Assembly: GCA_016203265.1 (NCBI GenBank)
Contig: JACQNB010000029.1
Coordinates: 1-14,944, forward strand
Source: Candidatus Woesearchaeota archaeon
Lineage (GTDB): Archaea; Nanobdellota; Nanobdellia; Woesearchaeales; ARS49
Reading direction: 5' to 3'
DNA: 14,944 nt
Under the pieces are notes generated by a model. That model searched no databases and was not told the origin of the DNA. It saw only the letters and a list, made by a program, of their open reading frames with translations. The position numbers and the translations under genes were made by a program. Positions 1 to 6,196 of this stretch are shown here, in pieces; positions within the stretch are counted from its first letter, which is position 1; each line of letters begins with the position of its first letter.

Positions 1-221
1 ATGACGTGCGCCGTTTTGTACCAAACGGGCGGAAGGAACTGCTTGATGTCCTGCTCAACTGCCACTAGTTTGAGCAGCAGGAGGCGCGGTTTTTCACCTT
101 GGTGGATGAGATCTTCAATTTGGTTGCGATAGTCTGGATCAAGGGTCTTCTGCGCAAGAAATAGTTCCGGCGTCAGAATGCCTTTCAATTGTTCGTGATA
201 TTGGACGATGACAGGTTCCAT
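1..221 (-). CDS. Unknown protein, N-terminal part only (runs off the left edge)
   Basis: An open reading frame on the minus strand is read without a stop to the window edge, so only the first 70-odd residues are visible. They are rich in Leu, Gln, Lys and Glu and look helical, with a stretch reading LLLLKLVAVEQ. I do not recognise the family. Two starts are in frame: ATG at 260 and ATG at 221. I prefer 221 because the ATG at 260 lies on the TTTAAA element that appears to be the promoter, whereas 221 would leave a leader of about 15 nt. If 260 is used, 13 residues are added (beginning MKPSLKNIF). The gene is divergent from the Dph6-like gene at 289. Confidence 0.6.
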   Translation of the reverse strand, partial: MEPVIVQYHEQLKGILTPELFLAQKTLDPDYRNQIEDLIHQGEKPRLLLLKLVAVEQDIKQFLPPVWYKTAHV

Positions 222-259
222 ATGGCTACTCGCAAATATATTTTTGAGACTAGGTTTCA

Positions 260-269
260 TTTAAAAAGG
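260..269 (+). promoter_or_regulatory. TATA box for the Dph6-like gene, possibly bidirectional
   Basis: The sequence TTTAAAAAGG has its TTTAAA core centred 26.5 bp before the ATG at 289, the spacing expected for a leaderless archaeal transcript. The core is symmetric, so it may also serve the minus-strand gene starting at 221, there with a leader of about 15 nt. Confidence 0.6.
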
Positions 270-288
270 TTGTGCTTTAAGCTCTTTC

Positions 289-963
289 ATGCGTCTCGGC
301 GTCCTCTACTCCGGCGGCAAGGATTCGACGCTCGCGCTCTTGAAGGCCAAAGAGTTCCACACGATCGCGTGCCTGATTTCTATCGTTTCCGAAAACAAGG
401 AAAGTTTCATGTTCCACACGCCGAACATTGAAGTGACGAAACTGCAGGCGGAAGCGATGAAGCTGCCGTTGGTTTCAGTCAAGACCAGAGGCGAGAAGGA
501 AAAGGAGCTCAAGGACCTGAAGAACGCCATCGCGAGCGCCAAGAGAACGTTCAAGATTCAAGGCATCGTGACGGGCGCGGTGAGGTCGACGTATCAAGCG
601 ACTCGCATCCAACATATCTGTCACGAACTCGATTTGTGGTGCTTCAACCCGTTGTGGCTCTTGGATCAGGTCGCATTGCTGAACCAAGTCGTCAAATGCA
701 AGATTCATGCGGTTATCTCAGGTGTGTTCGCGGAGCCGTTGGACAAGTCCTATCTCGGCAAACCGATTGACAAGGCGATGATCGCGAAATTGGCGAAAGC
801 AGCGCAAACGCACGCGATCAATCCGGCTGGAGAAGGCGGCGAAATCGAGACCACGGTGCTTTCGGCGCCGGGATTCAAGAAGAAGCTCGTCGTGAAGAAG
901 TCGGCAATTGAGTATGCGAATCACGCTGGCACGTACGCGATGCAAGAGGTCGTCTTAAAATGA
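289..963 (+). CDS. dph6: Diphthine--ammonia ligase-like ATP-pyrophosphatase
   Basis: The 224-aa protein matches the archaeal Dph6/MJ0570 family. This N-type ATP-PPase family activates the carboxyl of diphthine on elongation factor 2 and replaces it with an amide, the last step of diphthamide synthesis. Seen in the sequence: the PP-loop SGGKDS at residues 8-13, the GAVRSTYQATR segment typical of the family, and the late motif GEGGEIETTVLSAP. Length is normal for a single-domain archaeal member. The start is set by a TATA box 26 bp upstream, suggesting a leaderless message. The stop overlaps the start of the next gene, a class I glutaminase, as ATGA. The family normally uses free ammonium, so a coupled glutaminase is notable. 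Some relatives have no proven diphthamide role, so the exact substrate is inferred. Confidence 0.88.
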   Translation: MRLGVLYSGGKDSTLALLKAKEFHTIACLISIVSENKESFMFHTPNIEVTKLQAEAMKLPLVSVKTRGEKEKELKDLKNAIASAKRTFKIQGIVTGAVRSTYQATRIQHICHELDLWCFNPLWLLDQVALLNQVVKCKIHAVISGVFAEPLDKSYLGKPIDKAMIAKLAKAAQTHAINPAGEGGEIETTVLSAPGFKKKLVVKKSAIEYANHAGTYAMQEVVLK

Positions 964-1475
964 TGCTCATCATCAGCACGTGCAAGGATGCGTTGAGCGA
1001 AATCGAGTTTGTCAATCCGATTGTTGCGTTGGTCGGCGAATGCGTCGTCAAACGCTTTGACAAGGTCAAACCGGAAGACATCGCGACAGCAGATCACATC
1101 ATCATTACTGGCACGACATTGCAGGATTTCGACTATCTCAAGAAGAAGTGGGACTGGCTCAAGACGTTCAAGAAACCCGTCTTGGGCATTTGCGCAGGCA
1201 TGCAAGTACTCGCAATGGCGAACGGCCAAAAACTAGTCAATGCTGAACTCATCGGTGTCCATCAAGTCACCGTTACGGACATCAATCCGTTCTGCGAAGG
1301 TTCGTTCAACGCCTACTTTCTGCACACCAAATCCGTTGAAGGTTTGGACGTCTTGGCCATCGTCGGCAAGCTTCCGGCGATGGTCAAAGTGCGCGGGAAA
1401 GAACAGTACGGATGCATCTTCCATCCGGAAGTGCTGAATCCGGACATTCTGCGACGTTTCGTTGGCAAGATTTAA
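960..1475 (+). CDS. Class I glutamine amidotransferase (GMP synthase subunit A-like)
   Basis: A 171-aa single-domain class I (triad) glutaminase. The nucleophile elbow GICAGMQ carries Cys78, and the end of the domain carries the His155 and Glu157 pair in FHPE. An HTKS segment near residue 122 corresponds to the conserved His region of GMP synthase glutaminases. Such domains hydrolyse glutamine and pass ammonia to a synthetase partner. The closest general match is the separate small subunit of archaeal GMP synthase, but the N-terminus (ISTCKDALSEIE) differs from the usual DNGGQ-type opening, so I do not assign guaA. The gene overlaps dph6 by four bases (ATGA), which implies translational coupling. 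The adjacent second ATG at 963 could also be the start. No PurP or GuaB gene is nearby. Confidence 0.75.
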   Translation: MMLIISTCKDALSEIEFVNPIVALVGECVVKRFDKVKPEDIATADHIIITGTTLQDFDYLKKKWDWLKTFKKPVLGICAGMQVLAMANGQKLVNAELIGVHQVTVTDINPFCEGSFNAYFLHTKSVEGLDVLAIVGKLPAMVKVRGKEQYGCIFHPEVLNPDILRRFVGKI

Positions 1476-1479
1476 GAAA
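1471..1479 (+). promoter_or_regulatory. Weak TATA-like element
   Basis: TTTAAGAAA overlaps the stop codon of the glutaminase gene and lies 26 bp before ATG 1500. The position fits a leaderless internal promoter, but the match is imperfect and the gene may simply be read through from the upstream operon. Confidence 0.3.
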
Positions 1480-1499
1480 GCGTGCGAACCGCGCCCATC

Positions 1500-2240
1500 A
1501 TGTTTCCGTTAGGCCACATCTACACTGCAATGCGCATCACGAACCGTGATGACGCTGCGTTCCTGTTCGGCTCCATCTTTCCCGACATTCCCATGACGGG
1601 CGTCATCGGCTGGAAAGAGATGGAGTACCGCGAGGCGCGTTGGGCTTCGCGCATGATGCGCGTGCCGAAGTTGCGCGCGTTCGCGAAAGGCGTGCTGTTG
1701 CACGAACATCCAATCGGGGTCGATCGGTTCGTGCATGGTCATGATTACGTGAACGGCAACGGGTATGCCATGCGGCGCGGCAAGAAACTGTATCATTTGC
1801 TTCCGTTGTTTCACGAACCCATCCGCGCCGTGGTCGCGCACGGTTTCATCGAGTGCGCGATGGAAGAACGCTTGCGACAACAGCGTCCGGAACTGGAACT
1901 GCGGTTGCGCAACGTCTTGCGTGAGATTCGGCCGTTGGTGCCTGCCATCAGCAAGGCGTTCGCGGCCGAATTCAGGCTGCATCCGTTTGTCGCACGAGCG
2001 GGCATCGAGTTGTACCTGCTGATGAATCGCGCGTTGTTGCGGTTTCCGAGATTGGTGTTTTTCGGGTTTGAGTGGTTGACGTTATTGCGTGAGGGGAGGT
2101 GGCTTTGGCCGAGCACGTTCCGGAAGGCGTTGGCCGCTTCGCATTCCAGCATCGCGAAGGATTTCAATGCGTTCATGGACGAGGTTGTCGAGAAGTGTCG
2201 CAAGGAATGGAACCTATTGCATCAGCCCGCCCTTCTGTAA
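1500..2240 (+). CDS. Putative zinc-dependent phospholipase C-like metalloprotein
   Basis: The 246-aa protein resembles the zinc-dependent phospholipase C/S1-P1 nuclease fold seen in many uncharacterised proteins (PF00882 type). Likely metal-site residues are spaced as in that fold: His6 in LGHIYTA, Asp29 in GSIFPDI, His68 and Asp75 in LLHEHPIGVD, His79/His81 and an HxxxE pair (His114, Glu118). It is probably a soluble hydrolase; the substrate cannot be read from the sequence. GTG at 1482 is an alternative in-frame start. I chose ATG 1500 because TTTAAG at 1471-1476 lies 26 bp before it and the family pattern begins there. Its 3' end overlaps the end of the convergent SRP54 gene by 27 bp. The C-terminal half is rich in Arg and aromatic residues. 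Confidence 0.55.
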   Translation: MFPLGHIYTAMRITNRDDAAFLFGSIFPDIPMTGVIGWKEMEYREARWASRMMRVPKLRAFAKGVLLHEHPIGVDRFVHGHDYVNGNGYAMRRGKKLYHLLPLFHEPIRAVVAHGFIECAMEERLRQQRPELELRLRNVLREIRPLVPAISKAFAAEFRLHPFVARAGIELYLLMNRALLRFPRLVFFGFEWLTLLREGRWLWPSTFRKALAASHSSIAKDFNAFMDEVVEKCRKEWNLLHQPALL

Positions 2241-3551
2241 CTTCTTCATCATTTGCTCAGGGTTTCCTTTCATCATCTTGACCAGTTTCTTGGACTGCTT
2301 ATACTGTTTGAGCATGTCGCGGATGTCGTTCGTTGAGATGCCGGACCCTTTCGCGATTCTGTCGATGCGTGAGGCATCGATGGCGTCCGGATCCTCGAGT
2401 TCGTACTTGGTCATGGAGTTCATGGCGTGTTTCCATTTTTTCAATTTGCCTTCCTGCACTTGCAATGCCTCCTTCGGCATCTTGATGTTGCCCATGCCGG
2501 GAATCATTTCCATGATTTTGCCTAACGGACCCATTTTGGACATGGCTTCCATCTGTTGGTACAGGTCCAGGAGCGTGAATTCGCCTTTCAGGAGCTTCTT
2601 TTCCAAGTCTTTGGAGTCTTCTTCCGTGATTGCTTCTTTTGCTTTTTCCAAGAGCGCTTCGATATCGCCCATCCCGAGCAATCGTCCGATGAAGCCTTGC
2701 GGGTTGAACGGCTCAAGGTCGTCCTGTTTTTCTCCGACGCCGATGAACTTGACGGGTGCTCCCGTGACTGCGCACGCGGTCAATGCGCCGCCGCCTTTGG
2801 CCGTGCCGTCCATTTTTGTGACGATGACGCCGGTGACGCCGCAGCTGTCGTGGAACGCCTGCGCTTGTGATTGCGCGGTTTGTCCGATGTCGGCAGAAAT
2901 GACCAAGAGCACTTCCGTTGGCTGGAGCTGCTTGTTGACGGCCGTGATTTCCGTGATGAGGTCTGCGCTCAAGGCGTCTCGTCCGGCTGTGTCGACCAAG
3001 ATGACATCATAGTCCTTGAATTCTTTTTCGTACGATGAGAGTATCTTGAGCGCGTCCTTTTCAGTTTTGTTGGTGAACACGTGGACATTGGCTTGCTTGC
3101 CGACTTGTTCCAATTGGTGCATGGCAGCCGGACGGTGCACGTCGAGTCCGACCGCTGCGACTTTGAGTCCTCGTTTCGCGAAGTATTTCGCGAGCTTGCC
3201 GGTCGTCGTTGTTTTGCCCGAGCCGAACAACCCAACGAGCATGATGATGGATGGCTTCTTGTCGACCGAGATGCCGGTCTTTGTTCCACCGACGAACCGC
3301 ACGAGTTCATCATAGACAATGTTGATGAGCTGCTCTTTCTTGGTTAATCCTGGGGCTGGCTTTTCGTTCGTGATGCGGTCCTTGATCTTTTTTGTGAGTT
3401 CGAAGACAAGTTTGACGTTCACGTCCGCCTGCAGGAGCGCACGCTGGATGTCTTTGACCAATTCATTGATGAGCTTGTCATCCACGAACAGCGCACTGGC
3501 TATCTTTGCGAGCGTGCCTTTGAGCGAGTCACCCAGCTTTTCCAACACCAT
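2214..3551 (-). CDS. srp54: Signal recognition particle 54 kDa protein (SRP54)
   Basis: The 445-aa protein is a full-length SRP54/Ffh GTPase. With 7S RNA it binds signal sequences on ribosomes and docks with FtsY at the membrane. The N domain occupies about residues 1-95 and the G domain about 96-300, with GLFGSGKTT (107-115), DVHRPAA (137-143), DTAGRD (187-192), TKMDGTAKGGG (245-255) and GVGE (271-274). The methionine-rich M domain follows (330-445), ending in a MMKKLQKGG helix. Two G-domain positions vary from the usual DTYRPAA and DTAGRH forms. The open frame continues 65 codons upstream, but MVLEKLGDSL is the family N-terminus and a TATA box lies 26 bp before this ATG. The gene is divergent from the metallo-beta-lactamase-like gene and convergent, with overlap, to the gene at 1500. 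Confidence 0.96.
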   Translation of the reverse strand: MVLEKLGDSLKGTLAKIASALFVDDKLINELVKDIQRALLQADVNVKLVFELTKKIKDRITNEKPAPGLTKKEQLINIVYDELVRFVGGTKTGISVDKKPSIIMLVGLFGSGKTTTTGKLAKYFAKRGLKVAAVGLDVHRPAAMHQLEQVGKQANVHVFTNKTEKDALKILSSYEKEFKDYDVILVDTAGRDALSADLITEITAVNKQLQPTEVLLVISADIGQTAQSQAQAFHDSCGVTGVIVTKMDGTAKGGGALTACAVTGAPVKFIGVGEKQDDLEPFNPQGFIGRLLGMGDIEALLEKAKEAITEEDSKDLEKKLLKGEFTLLDLYQQMEAMSKMGPLGKIMEMIPGMGNIKMPKEALQVQEGKLKKWKHAMNSMTKYELEDPDAIDASRIDRIAKGSGISTNDIRDMLKQYKQSKKLVKMMKGNPEQMMKKLQKGGLMQ

Positions 3552-3573
3552 AGGATTATTTGCAGGAATATCC

Positions 3574-3581
3574 TTTATAAA
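3574..3581. promoter_or_regulatory. Symmetric TATA box shared by srp54 and the divergent gene
   Basis: TTTATAAA is a perfect palindrome centred 26.5 bp from the srp54 start (3551) and 25.5 bp from the start at 3603. One TBP site could therefore drive leaderless transcription in both directions. On the srp54 side the flanking bases are purine-rich (GGAGAAGTA read on the minus strand), like a TFB recognition element. The other flank is less so, which may favour srp54. Confidence 0.65.
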
Positions 3582-3602
3582 TACTTCTCCATTCATTCCT
3601 TC

Positions 3603-4208
3603 ATGCATCTCACATGGTTCGGCCACAGCTCGTTCAAGCTCGAATATCAGGACAAAGTCATCTATATCGACCCGTCTGCGGGCAATCTTGAGTGGTATGA
3701 CAAACAAGCAAGCCTGATTCTCATTTCCAAAGACGAATACGAGCACTTCAACCGGAGCATCGTGAAGAAAATTTCAGGGGATAACACGCACATCATCGGC
3801 GGCGTTGACGTCGCGAGCGAGCTGTATGGTTGCCGCCCGTTGCGTGCGGGAGAGCACATCACGTTCGAAGACGAAACAACGATTCAGGCCATGCCCGCGA
3901 AAATCGAGCGCAGGACGACAACGCGCGAGTCCATCGGCTGGCTGCTCACGATCGAGAAGAAGAACTACTATTTCACGGGTGATACGGATATCTTGCCCGC
4001 GAGGCTGGACGTCGACACGGTTCTGGTGCCCGTCGGCAGCACCTGGTCGATGAAGGCCAAGCACGCGGCGACAGCAGTAAAGCTTTTGAATCCCAAGCGC
4101 GCTATCCCGCTGTGGTATGCCAGCCGCGACGATGCAGAACTGTTTTCCGAGCTGGTGCAGCCCGTTGAAGTCGTCATTCTTATGCCCGGAAAGGAAGTGC
4201 AACTATGA
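3603..4208 (+). CDS. Metallo-beta-lactamase-fold protein with degenerate metal site (UPF0173/UlaG-like)
   Basis: The 201-aa protein follows the fold of UPF0173/UlaG-type hydrolases: an opening TWFGHSSF strand, YIDPSAG at 21-27, FTGDTD at 124-129 and a closing region around LNPKRAIPLWY. The family's HxHxDH zinc motif is here K43-D-E45-Y-E47-H48, so only the last His is kept. The histidine of the final IPxHY motif is replaced by Trp171. Asp127 of GDTD remains. The protein is therefore probably not a normal di-zinc hydrolase, although the fold looks intact and no frameshift is visible. The start is fixed by a TATA box 25 bp upstream. ATGA at 4205-4208 would allow re-initiation after its stop, but only into a 22-codon frame of doubtful meaning. 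Confidence 0.75.
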   Translation: MHLTWFGHSSFKLEYQDKVIYIDPSAGNLEWYDKQASLILISKDEYEHFNRSIVKKISGDNTHIIGGVDVASELYGCRPLRAGEHITFEDETTIQAMPAKIERRTTTRESIGWLLTIEKKNYYFTGDTDILPARLDVDTVLVPVGSTWSMKAKHAATAVKLLNPKRAIPLWYASRDDAELFSELVQPVEVVILMPGKEVQL

Positions 4209-4447
4209 GCAGTTGCGAGGCCATGATGCGCTTGCGTCACGGCCAGGTGGAACTGGGATGGTCGTTGCCGTGAATGTCAAACGATGCAACGAGACGAAAG
4301 CGCGGCGTCGCAGGTGCGTCTGCGCTGCCCTGCCCTTGCCGCCGCGCGCTCGTCGCGCAGATACGCAGGTCATTCGACATCTGCGCAAGGTGCTGGACGC
4401 AATGGTCCAAAGACTCGCGCGCATCAATGGCGGCAAGGGTGCTTGCC
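4209..4447. other. Longest non-annotated stretch: GC-rich, structured, content unclear
   Basis: This 239-bp gap is unusual in so compact a window. I see no TATA box in it on either strand, so it is probably co-transcribed between its plus-strand neighbours. It contains potential hairpins: CGCAGAT pairing with ATCTGCG (7 bp, 16-nt loop, about 4356-4385), GCGCG with CGCGC, and GGCAAG/CTTGCC just before the next start. Candidate small frames are 4258-4455 (65 aa, Arg/Cys-rich, with an amphipathic segment near VIRHLRKVLDAM) and 4205-4273 (22 codons, starting in an ATGA overlap with the preceding stop). Neither is recognisable. A structured RNA or long leader is equally possible. It lacks the conserved cores I would expect of RNase P RNA or SRP RNA. 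Confidence 0.4.
4432..4447 (+). promoter_or_regulatory. Hairpin abutting the DUF1385 start codon
   Basis: GGCAAG and CTTGCC form a perfect 6-bp stem with the loop GGTG, and the last paired base touches the ATG at 4448. GGTG can pair with the archaeal 16S rRNA tail, so the loop may present a short Shine-Dalgarno element six bases before the start. Confidence 0.35.
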
Positions 4448-5296
4448 ATGACTGAAGCGAAGAAAGTCTTCATCGGCGGCCAAGCCATCATCGAGGGCGT
4501 CATGATGAAGGGGCCGGACGCCATCGCGTTTGCCGCTCGTAAGGGCAAGAGGATCGTTTCTGTTCGCGTGCCGCACACGAGCGTCACGAAAAAGAGCGTG
4601 TTGTTGCGATTGCCGATTGTCCGTGGCGTCGTGTTCTTGGCAGAAATGCTCGTCATCGGCCTGAAGGCGTTGTCCTGGAGCGCCAACCAGCAAGGAGAGG
4701 GCGACGAACAATTGTCGAAGACCGAAATGACGGCAACGATGGTGTTCTCGTTCGCGCTTGCCATCGGCCTGTTCGTGATGCTGCCGTATTATTTGACACG
4801 TTTGGTCACGCAGACGCATTCGTTCCAGTTCAATCTCATCGATGGGTTTTTGCGCTTGCTGTTCTTTGTCGGTTATTTGGTGGTGATTTCGGCGTTGAAG
4901 GACGTGCGGAGACTCTTCCAATACCACGGCGCCGAACACAAGGCCGTGCACTGCTACGAGGCAGATTTGCCCTTGACCGTGAAGAACGTGCAAAAATTCT
5001 CGACGTTGCATCCACGGTGCGGCACGAGCCTGATCGTGTTCGTGATTGCCGTGAGCATCGTCGTGTTTTCGTTGATTCGCTTGGACGCATGGTACTGGAA
5101 TGTCCTGATGCGCATCGTCGTGATTCCCTTGATCGCAGGATTGTCCTATGAGCTGCTGAAGTTCACCGGCACGTCGAAGAACGCGTTCCTGAAACTGTTC
5201 GCGTGGCCGGGCATGTGGGTGCAGAAGCTGACGACGCGCAAACCAAGCGATGACCAGGTCGAAGTCGCGATCATGGCTCTCAAAAAAGCACTATGA
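4448..5296 (+). CDS. DUF1385 family membrane protein (YqhQ-like)
   Basis: The 282-aa integral membrane protein belongs to DUF1385. It shows the N-terminal IGGQAIIEGVMM motif (9-20), the central YHGAEHK motif (159-165) and HPRCGTS (188-194). These His, Glu and Cys residues suggest a metal-dependent enzyme, but the reaction is unknown. Hydrophobic helices are visible near 95-118, 132-150, 195-212 and 218-236. The frame remains open upstream to ATG 4274, but that Arg/Cys/Trp-rich extension is unlike the family, and MTEAKKVFIGGQ is the expected opening. The stop overlaps the start of a small membrane protein (ATGA), suggesting the two act together. Length is slightly below the Bacillus relative. 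Confidence 0.88.
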   Translation: MTEAKKVFIGGQAIIEGVMMKGPDAIAFAARKGKRIVSVRVPHTSVTKKSVLLRLPIVRGVVFLAEMLVIGLKALSWSANQQGEGDEQLSKTEMTATMVFSFALAIGLFVMLPYYLTRLVTQTHSFQFNLIDGFLRLLFFVGYLVVISALKDVRRLFQYHGAEHKAVHCYEADLPLTVKNVQKFSTLHPRCGTSLIVFVIAVSIVVFSLIRLDAWYWNVLMRIVVIPLIAGLSYELLKFTGTSKNAFLKLFAWPGMWVQKLTTRKPSDDQVEVAIMALKKAL

Positions 5297-5481
5297 AGAC
5301 CGCGCTCAAGCTGTTGCAGATTTCATCCTTGGCAATGGCAATCCTGCTCGTGATTGCGTTCGTGTTTGCGATTCTTGGAAAACTCAACTGGATTCAGTTC
5401 TTTCTGTTGGCTGCCTTGTTCGCGCTGTGCGCGTATGTCATCATTCCGAGGATACGCGGCGTCTTGTCTCGCCATCCATAA
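5293..5481 (+). CDS. Small two-helix membrane protein
   Basis: A 62-aa protein is made almost entirely of two hydrophobic helices, about residues 10-30 and 34-52, joined by a short GKLNW turn. It ends in a basic tail (PRIRGVLSRHP). By the positive-inside rule both ends would face the cytoplasm. I do not recognise a family. It overlaps the DUF1385 stop by four bases, so it is translationally coupled and may be a subunit or partner of that membrane protein. It is not a signal peptide fragment, because no mature domain follows before the stop. Confidence 0.75.
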   Translation: MKTALKLLQISSLAMAILLVIAFVFAILGKLNWIQFFLLAALFALCAYVIIPRIRGVLSRHP

Positions 5482-5484
5482 TCC

Positions 5485-5492
5485 TTAAATAC
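5485..5492 (+). promoter_or_regulatory. TATA box for the acidic micropeptide gene
   Basis: TTAAATAC lies about 42 bp before ATG 5530. Initiation about 26 bp downstream would give a leader of about 16 nt that contains the Shine-Dalgarno sequence, unlike the leaderless genes around it. Confidence 0.5.
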
Positions 5493-5517
5493 TAAAAACG
5501 CTCAACGTATCACCGTG

Positions 5518-5529
5518 GGAGGTGCCTCC
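5518..5529 (+). promoter_or_regulatory. Strong Shine-Dalgarno inside a small inverted repeat
   Basis: GGAGGTG (5518-5524) is a seven-base complement of the archaeal 16S rRNA tail, placed five bases before ATG 5530. It is the best ribosome-binding site in the window. GGAG can pair with CTCC (5526-5529), which ends directly at the start codon, so the site might be partly occluded in the RNA. Confidence 0.6.
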
Positions 5530-5598
5530 ATGGCCGACGACGAAACGACATTTGAAGACGATGCAGACGAGAAACCTGACTGGGAAGAAGACATCTAG
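5530..5598 (+). CDS. 22-aa highly acidic micropeptide
   Basis: A 22-codon frame from ATG 5530 to TAG encodes a peptide with 12 Asp/Glu and a single Lys, beginning MADDETTFEDD and ending PDWEEDI. I do not recognise it. It is too short for most gene finders. Three things support expression: a TATA box at the right distance, a seven-base Shine-Dalgarno with ideal spacing, and its place between a complete upstream gene and the TATA box of the next. The composition suggests a flexible, charged binding partner (for example of a basic protein, ribosome or metal), but this is inference. It could alternatively be a leader peptide, although its stop lies at the next promoter, which argues for a separate unit. 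Confidence 0.55.
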   Translation: MADDETTFEDDADEKPDWEEDI

Positions 5599-5606
5599 TT
5601 TTTAAA
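5599..5606 (+). promoter_or_regulatory. TATA box for the YkgJ-type gene
   Basis: TTTTTAAA follows the micropeptide stop directly and its TTTAAA core is centred 26.5 bp before ATG 5630, so a leaderless message is expected. The T-run could also help terminate the micropeptide transcript. Confidence 0.6.
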
Positions 5607-5629
5607 GCCCGATTCGTGTTCTCTGTTGC

Positions 5630-6166
5630 ATGATTTCCGTAGACCATATCAAATGTAAATCCTGCCGTAAGGCTGGCCATTGCGTCCGGACGGGGGAGTG
5701 CTGCCATATCCGCGAATCCTTGACGATGGATGCGAAGGAAGATCGCGTCATTCGCGACCAGGTCTATCACGCGACGGGCGTCATCTACCTCTATCCGATG
5801 TCGCGCTACACCATCAGCCTGACGCAGAAGGAACGCGACTGGATGGTCGCGGAAGCAAAGAAGCGCAAGCTCGCGTTCAAGGTGTTGCCCAAGCGCGTGC
5901 TGTTGGACGGCAAGAAGGCAGTCGTGTATGACTGGTTTGTGGATCATGACGTCTGTCCGTTCCTGCAAAACGGGAACGAATGCACAATCTATCCGAACCG
6001 ACCGAAGATTTGCGCTGACTTCCCGTTTCATCATTTGAAGAAAGACCAAGTGTCGGGAATCAAAACCTTTATTAGCTCTCGCCATCTCGCATTAGCTCAG
6101 GTTTCCTTCACGGAAGCCGTCAGGAAGGCCCGCGAAAGCCTGACCGAACAAGGCATTGGGGTGTAA
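5630..6166 (+). CDS. YkgJ-type cysteine-cluster protein
   Basis: The 178-aa protein belongs to the YkgJ/CxxCxxCC family (PF03692), presumed to bind zinc or an iron-sulfur cluster. Visible cysteines are C9, C12, C18 and the pair C24-C25 at the N-terminus. The family's second cluster is CPFLQNGNECTIYPNRPKIC, with C109, C118 and C128 before DFPF. The extra CKSC pair ahead of the usual cluster adds possible ligands. Function is unknown for most of the family. The central part (35-105) is a family-specific insert without a motif I know. It has its own promoter and is followed after 30 bp by ftsZ on the same strand, so the two are probably co-transcribed. Confidence 0.85.
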   Translation: MISVDHIKCKSCRKAGHCVRTGECCHIRESLTMDAKEDRVIRDQVYHATGVIYLYPMSRYTISLTQKERDWMVAEAKKRKLAFKVLPKRVLLDGKKAVVYDWFVDHDVCPFLQNGNECTIYPNRPKICADFPFHHLKKDQVSGIKTFISSRHLALAQVSFTEAVRKARESLTEQGIGV

Positions 6167-6196
6167 ACTATCGGGCAAGATGATCTCAGTCAATTT

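Noticed and set aside
2089-3012. 307-codon plus-strand frame antisense to srp54
   Set aside because: The opposite strand encodes a fully conserved SRP54, and this frame has Ser/Pro/Cys-rich composition typical of a shadow.
3552-3746. 65-codon upstream extension of srp54
   Set aside because: It runs over the TATA box and into the coding part of the divergent gene, and the family N-terminus MVLEKLGDSL begins at 3551.
4274-4447. 58-codon N-terminal extension of the DUF1385 protein
   Set aside because: Its Arg/Cys/Trp-rich composition is unlike the family, whose conserved GGQAIIEGVMM motif starts shortly after ATG 4448.
4209-4447. RNase P RNA or SRP 7S RNA in the large gap
   Set aside because: I could not find the conserved core segments of either RNA, and the stretch is shorter than either usually is.
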